Shown here one piece after another: positions 58,671 through 64,000 of a stretch of DNA of 64,000 nt. This DNA is from Epiperipatus broadwayi (lineage: Eukaryota; Onychophora; Udeonychophora; Euonychophora; Peripatidae). The stretch spans positions 8,096,499-8,160,498 of the forward strand of contig JAQFVV010000012.1 of the NCBI GenBank assembly GCA_028023455.1, read 5' to 3'. Numbering within the stretch: the first letter of the stretch is position 1; every line of letters starts with the position of its first letter. The notes below the pieces were generated by a model that was not told the DNA's origin, did no database searches, and worked only from the letters and a program-made list of their open reading frames with translations. A program made the position numbers and the translations under genes.

Positions 58671-61600
58671 TTACCTTTATTTAAACATTCTAACATATGG
58701 AAAATGACATATTATTATTAATAATTTATTTTAAAATAAACTTATTTAAATAATAATTATGCATAGTAGGTAATTTAGTTTATCTGCCATATTTTATGAA
58801 AAGTTTTTATTGTATCTTTGTATGGTTGTGGGGTTAGAGTAGATTATTGAAAGCCTGAACTTGTGATTTTGAGGGGTGAATCGTATGATGCCATATGCTT
58901 TTGTTTTTAACACTGATATTGTCCTTTTTTTAAATATTAATATTACCATTTTTTAATATTAATATATTTTTTTTACATTTTACTAATTTACTTTTATTTG
59001 ATTTATACTATAGTGGAATTTGTTGATTAGCTAAAATTCATAATTGATCCATAAAATTACCAAAATACATGTTGGTCCAAATACAAGGAAAACAGAATTA
59101 GTAAAAAATAATTTTTTAAAAAGATATTGTGTCAATTTCATTAACATGATATTATTATTGAATGCAACTCTGTTGATTGTAACAATTATACAATTTCTTT
59201 TGTAATTGCTCGATTCGAAAAGTTCCTACAAAATTATTTATCTTTTCTAATGGAAAAACCCAATTGTTGATTTTTTTTATTTATTTATTTATTATAATCT
59301 ATCTTTAAACAAAGAAAGTACAAGTTGTGGTATAATGGCTTCTAAAAGATTATCGAGTAAACAATGTAAATGTGAATATTTCTTCCTTTAAGAAATGTAA
59401 ATCCTTTAAATTCCTAGATACCTAACTATATAGCATAATTGAGTTTTTAAACTGAAATAATAAGCATACAAAAAATTATTCTATTATTGAGATTCTGAAT
59501 GCAACAAAGTAAAAAACAATAATTATTTTGAAATAATTAATATGTTAATTAGAGTTGACTTAATTAAAGTTAGTCATTATTTATCATATTGCAACCACCA
59601 AAGTTAGGAGTATTAATATATAAATAAAAAGATAAAATTGTAAATAATTATAATTTTTTAATATTCTAGTCTTTTGTAAACACAATTATATAGAATGGGG
59701 AAGAGTCTTTTTTTGTATGATAAAAAAACATTTAAATATTTAAAAAAATAAATTATCTTACTTGCAAATATATTAAAATTACATAAATTGGTGCTTATAA
59801 TGCATAAATATTATAAATATATGATTTTGAATTAATATTTGAAAAAACAAAATACATATAATGCAAAAAAAAAAAAAATTTTTTTTCTTCAATGTTTTAT
59901 TGTGATTCCATTACTAATATCATCCTAATTTTATTTCGTTTTGCAAATTTTGATCCAAAGGTTAAAAACGCTAATGAATTGATTTCACATGAATATGACC
60001 AGAAAATTGGGAAGCATTTAGATAAACAATGTAACTGAAAAACCTCAATTACCACATAATCAGTGCATCTACAATTATATTACTTTGTGTACGATATTCA
60101 TTGTAGGGGTTACAAATTACAGAGTTTGGGGGGGGGGTGAAACATTTTATTTATATGTGATAAAATGCTTTTTTTCTTTCTGATTTTCACAACAGACATA
60201 GATCATGCTGGTCTGAACTTTGGTAAATATTAAATATTGTGCTATCACATTGCTCTAAGGATAGCTCTGTTCATAACACTAGTGGTAGTGACCCTGACTT
60301 GGATAATCAAATTTTGCATCATAATAAAAACTGCATTCTAAGTAGTTGTAAAGTCTATTTTAACTCATATGCATTCATCCAAATAAGTTTGATTTAAACC
60401 AGAATGCTTGATGTTAATTAATGATTATTAAAATACATATTTTTTTGGAATATAAGAAATCAATATAATAGAAGATTATACGGTTTTATTATTGAAATTC
60501 AAAGAAGAATATCAATTAATTTTTATTTTGAATGATTTTTTTAAAAAAAAATTTTTTAATGAGTTTTAAGTAATTGAAGAATTTTAAACAAATCTTTCTA
60601 ACCATATAAAAGTAGAGGATATTATTAGGAGGATTTTCTTTTTCATATGAATTAGCTTAAATGTTCAGCAATAATAGCTAACCTTTGATTGAATATTTTA
60701 AATAGAAAAAAAAAAGGGGAATTAGTTTAATGAAGTTTTCAATGAACTTAGAGAGAATTATTAATTTATGATATATTGTTTACACTCATTAAGCATGTAT
60801 CCCATCTGGGGAGCATTTTTTTTTATATTTTTTCATTATTGAAATTGTTAATACATTTGTTGGTAAGTTGACAACAGTATATCAAAATGATGGGTTTTTT
60901 TTTCTCTAGATTCTTTCTGTAAAATATAGTATCATTGTTGCAGGCTATTAATAACTTCATAATATACATATTACTTGCATCTGTTATATGCATGCTTTGA
61001 TCTTACTATGAGTATCATTCATATTTTCTCATACCAATTATATACATTTCAGTTATTTTTGTCATTATTACTATCTAGTGACATAGTTAGTGTAACCTAA
61101 TGATATTATTAAGAGGAGATGGTCATGTGATGTTTGTTGGCTAATGATCTTATGTTATGCAATTTTTTTCACTTTAGAATACTTTATCATATGTATCATC
61201 ATTAAAATTCTGAATTCACTATTTGATCTTTGACATTTACATTACTACTTTAACATTAATTTTCAAAGGAGTATTTATTAAATATTACATTAAGAAAAAA
61301 TAATTATTTTTTATTTCCTTGCATAGACATTGTTCACATCAACACAATTATTTTTGTTTGAAAAAGAAGTGAAAACATTTTTAACAGAATAAAAATTATA
61401 AATATGTTTTTCTTATAAACTTCATATTTTTTTCTTTTTATTTTTTTAATTTCTCTACTATACATTTTTGTAAATCAGTGTAAATACATTAATTTACTTA
61501 TGAAATTTTATAAAAAGAAATTGATATTTTCTGAAATAAATATAACTTTTATTGGCTTTTTACTTATTTGTAATAAAAAATATTTATGTATTCAATATAT

Positions 61601-61790
61601 TTAAGAAAATTTCACAAAAAGAATTATAAAATATATATTATATAAATTTTAGCAGAAATTTATGTTTTTTTTTTATTTAATCCAGCTTTACATTATCATA
61701 ATAGAAATGTAAATGTAAACATTTTTAAAATATAAAATTTAATACTTTTCAATTTACTAATAACAATACATAAGTTTTAATGAACATATA
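58671..61790. other. AT-rich noncoding stretch
   Basis: About 3.1 kb without a recognisable gene or transposon. A 10-G run near 60,128-60,137 and long A and T runs. Confidence 0.5.
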
Positions 61791-61969
61791 GAATTTTTTT
61801 TTTTTTTTAATATTCAGCTTTATTACTCTAGCATGCTTTCAATATATTTACTATATCATATTCATGTCATATAGTGGTATGATTAAATGGTTCTTTGTAT
61901 CAGTGTTTACTCAATGTTTAATTAACTGTTCATGCATTCAGTTTTAATTTAAAATTTAAATTTGAATAT

Positions 61970-62640
61970 TCAAATAGCCCATTTCTTTGAAATGGATATG
62001 CTTGTTTCTTTTTTATTAATAGAAAAATGGCCATTAGCTATTGCACTTGCTTCTTTGATCTTGGGCTTTCTATCCTCTGTGTGTGTGTACACTATCTCTG
62101 CTTTTGTTAGCTTGAATCTATGACCAGTTTTCTGCTCGTAGTCTATAAATATTGATGTATTTGTCTCTGAAGGCTTTATTATATAAATATATATGTTGGG
62201 CAAGTCTCATTGACATGTTGGCCCTTGACTCCTCATAATATGCAGCATTGCAAGCTGATTGACTGCCCTTAATTTTATAGACCACTTGATGTGCCAATTC
62301 ATTTGCTAAAGTATTTTTAGAATTATTGCCTAATTGGTTAAATGATGGAGGGTTTTGAAGGTTTATATTAAATTTATTTTTACATATATTTTTTAATTTA
62401 TGTGTAATCTTTGGAATATAAGACAGGCGTATCCATTTTTTAAGTTCTACTTGTTGGTTAGGGCAAGGATTTCTTACTTTGCTATAGAATCTTTTTTATG
62501 GTGTTTATGATTTTATTATGATTATATCCCATATTTCCAAGATCATTTGTGTACTGTTCAATGTGGTTCTTATTATAAATATTCAAACTTGCATAGTATA
62601 TGATTTTGTGTAAAAAACCTTTCCATCTCACATATTTATG
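61970..62640 (-). pseudogene. Penelope linker and GIY-YIG endonuclease
   Basis: From 62,450 leftward the frame reads SYIPKITHKLKNICKNKF-like residues (YIPKITHKLKNICKNKFN), LANELAHQVVYKIKGSQSAC, NAAYYEESRANMSMRLAQH, then after a frameshift ETNTSIFIDYEQKTGHRFKL, TKAEIVYTHTEDRKPKIKEA and SAIANGHFSINKKETSIS. VYKI and the C...YYEES positions match the two halves of the GIY-YIG signature (Gly replaced by Glu), 'TGHRF' and 'KIKEA' the later conserved blocks. The last open frame is 77 codons. RT sequence upstream is not present at this locus. It is a third PLE lineage, distinct from those at 10,961 and 12,132. Confidence 0.75.
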
Positions 62641-62689
62641 TGATATTGGGAATATTGATCTAGGATATATTCTTCTAAAGGGGAGTTGA

Positions 62690-62935
62690 GGGCCAACTTG
62701 TCAATAAGACTTGCCCAACACAGATATTTATACAATAGAACCCTCAGAGACGAAGAATACCAGTCACTATTTATAGATTGCAAGTAGAAAACTGGCCATA
62801 GATTCAAACTAATAAAAGCAAAGATAGTGTACACACAGAGAGAGAAGGTAAAGATCAAAGAAGCGTCTGCAATAGCTAGTGACCATTTTTCTTTTAACAA
62901 AAAAGAAACAAGCATACCCATTTTAAAGAAATTTG
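62690..62935 (+). pseudogene. Inverted duplicate of Penelope endonuclease
   Basis: The plus strand repeats the left arm's coding: ANLSIRLAQHRYLYNRTLRD, then, after frameshifts, a KTGHRFKLIKAKIVYTQREK-like stretch, KIKEASAIAS and FSFNKKETSIPILKKF. A minus-strand open frame of 97 codons over the same DNA is only its antisense. Confidence 0.7.
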
Positions 62936-63115
62936 GCTATTTGAATATTTAAATTTTAAATTTAAATTGAATACATAAACAGTTAATTATACATTGCTTA
63001 AACACTGGCATAATGGACCATTTAATCACATCATTACATGCCATGAGTATGATATAGTAAATATGTTGAAAGCATGCTAGGCAGTAATGAAGCTGAATAT
63101 TTTTAAAAAAAATCT

Positions 63116-64000
63116 TTTCTGAGAATATGTTCATTAACAACCCAGTATTATATTAGCTCAAAAAATAAAATTAGTAACTATTGAATGCAATAAATTGTAT
63201 TGTCACTTTTTAAAAAACATTAATATATTAAATGATATAATAAATTTATAAGAAAATATTTAAAAAACTATTGAAAAATGAAAAAAAAAACTATTATTAT
63301 TAAAAAAAATAATTTTATTTTATAAATCTGGCTATTTGATTGATTAATTTATAAATAATTTGTATATAAAAATGTTTCTACAATGCAACAAATATATACA
63401 TAAGAGTTCCCTAAGATAAAGATCAAATTGAATTACTAATTGGATTTTTATTTTATAAAATCATTTTGGAATTTTTTTTACACATTTCATTTAAACTTTA
63501 AAAAATGTCTTAAAATTTGTATATCATAAATTATCAAAAAGAAAAAAAAAATTCTATTTTTATACATAAATTTATTTATAATTCTATGCAAATAAGATTA
63601 ATTTAATTTAAAAAATAGAAGAATTTAAAAGTTTACTTATCATTTTACTATTTTAATTAATAAATGAATGTTAAATAAAAGTAATTCTTTTTTTTTTTTT
63701 AATGTTTTTTTGTAAGCCTTAAAATGATTACAATATGTGTGCATTTCTTCTATGTAAAATTTTGACTTTATGCCTGCAAAATGAGCAGTATTAGTGTTAA
63801 TAACTATCCATGATTTTCATGATTTTTATCAATAATAGTTTAATATAAACTGTACTTTAGTATTAGCTATTGTTTCAAAACATCAACTATAGCCAGATGG
63901 GAAAGGAAATATAGCATCTAATATTTACACAATAGAAATTAGGTTTTAGCACTTTTTACTCGGAAAGACAAAAAAAAATTTAGAGTTACTTTTTAATAGT
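63116..64000. other. AT-rich noncoding stretch
   Basis: No coding similarity, RNA gene or repeat recognised up to the window end. Confidence 0.5.

Larger units (their letters stand above)
61795..63115 (-). mobile_element. Penelope-like element with head-to-head arms
   Basis: The left arm (about 61,795-62,223) and right arm (about 62,690-63,112) are inverted copies of about 425 bp: GGCCAACTTGTCAATAAGAC on the right corresponds to the complement of the DNA ending at 62,223, and AGCATGCTAGGCAGTAATGA on the right to its counterpart near 61,835. Between them (62,224-62,689) is the rest of the minus-strand copy. Coding reads outward in both arms. Same layout as the PLE at 12,970-17,360. Confidence 0.85.

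Noticed and set aside
62628-62921. 97-codon minus-strand open frame
   Set aside because: Antisense of the inverted Penelope endonuclease arm; not a gene.
1-64000. CRISPR array, prokaryotic operon or phage
   Set aside because: No regularly spaced identical repeats, no dense coding, and abundant eukaryotic retroelements.

Overview
The window is strongly AT-rich eukaryotic, almost certainly metazoan, DNA. I recognise no host protein-coding gene, rRNA or functional tRNA gene. What can be read is transposable elements in many states of decay. The mixture of GIY-YIG Penelope-like elements (PLEs), several non-LTR LINE lineages, a BED-type hAT transposon, tRNA-derived SINEs and palindromic elements fits an invertebrate-like animal genome. 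The species cannot be fixed from the sequence. The zinc-motif tail of the LINE at 17.8 kb recalls elements annotated in chelicerates, but that is only a hint.

Layout. 0-2.5 kb: AT-rich spacer and two tRNA-derived SINEs with long target-site duplications (TSDs). 2.9-4.3 kb: a head-to-head broken PLE and a foldback palindrome, followed by a short RTE-type LINE tail. 5.5-10.5 kb: a long decayed L1/Tx1-like LINE (zinc-knuckle ORF1, APE endonuclease, RT, cysteine/histidine tail) interrupted by a foldback repeat. 10.9-12.8 kb: two PLE endonuclease remnants, a nearly intact hammerhead ribozyme motif and a SINE. 12.97-17.36 kb: a PLE with large inverted arms, one arm split by a 2,646-bp hAT transposon that carries a smaller palindromic element. 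17.5 kb: a 180-bp palindromic mini-element with a damaged hammerhead. 17.8-20.6 kb: the best-preserved LINE, 5'-truncated, with only two frameshifts and one stop. 20.9-21.9 kb: a less AT-rich unknown block. 23.7-25.3 kb: a minus-strand LINE with an internal deletion. 26.2-27.4 kb: a palindromic repeat with another palindromic element nested in it. 32.2-33.4 kb: a TIR element containing a minisatellite and telomere-like repeats. 34.3-35.1 kb: a tandem duplication with a SINE in one unit. 35.4-38.1 kb: three minus-strand RTE fragments. 39-48 kb: a SINE, foldback copies and a tRNA-like repeat. 48-64 kb: mostly featureless AT-rich DNA with two LINE tails, one palindromic-element copy, a tandem duplication and, at 61.8-63.1 kb, another PLE with head-to-head arms.

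The main theme is repeated structure. Four PLE loci (about 3.9, 11.9, 16.5 and 62.5 kb) share one architecture: a longer copy on one strand plus a shorter inverted duplicate of its 3' part at its 5' end. Hammerhead-containing or related fragments lie beside two of them (11.7 and 17.6 kb), and a third related fragment lies at 45.4 kb. Several nested insertions leave paired empty sites inside the window, so their relative order can be read directly.
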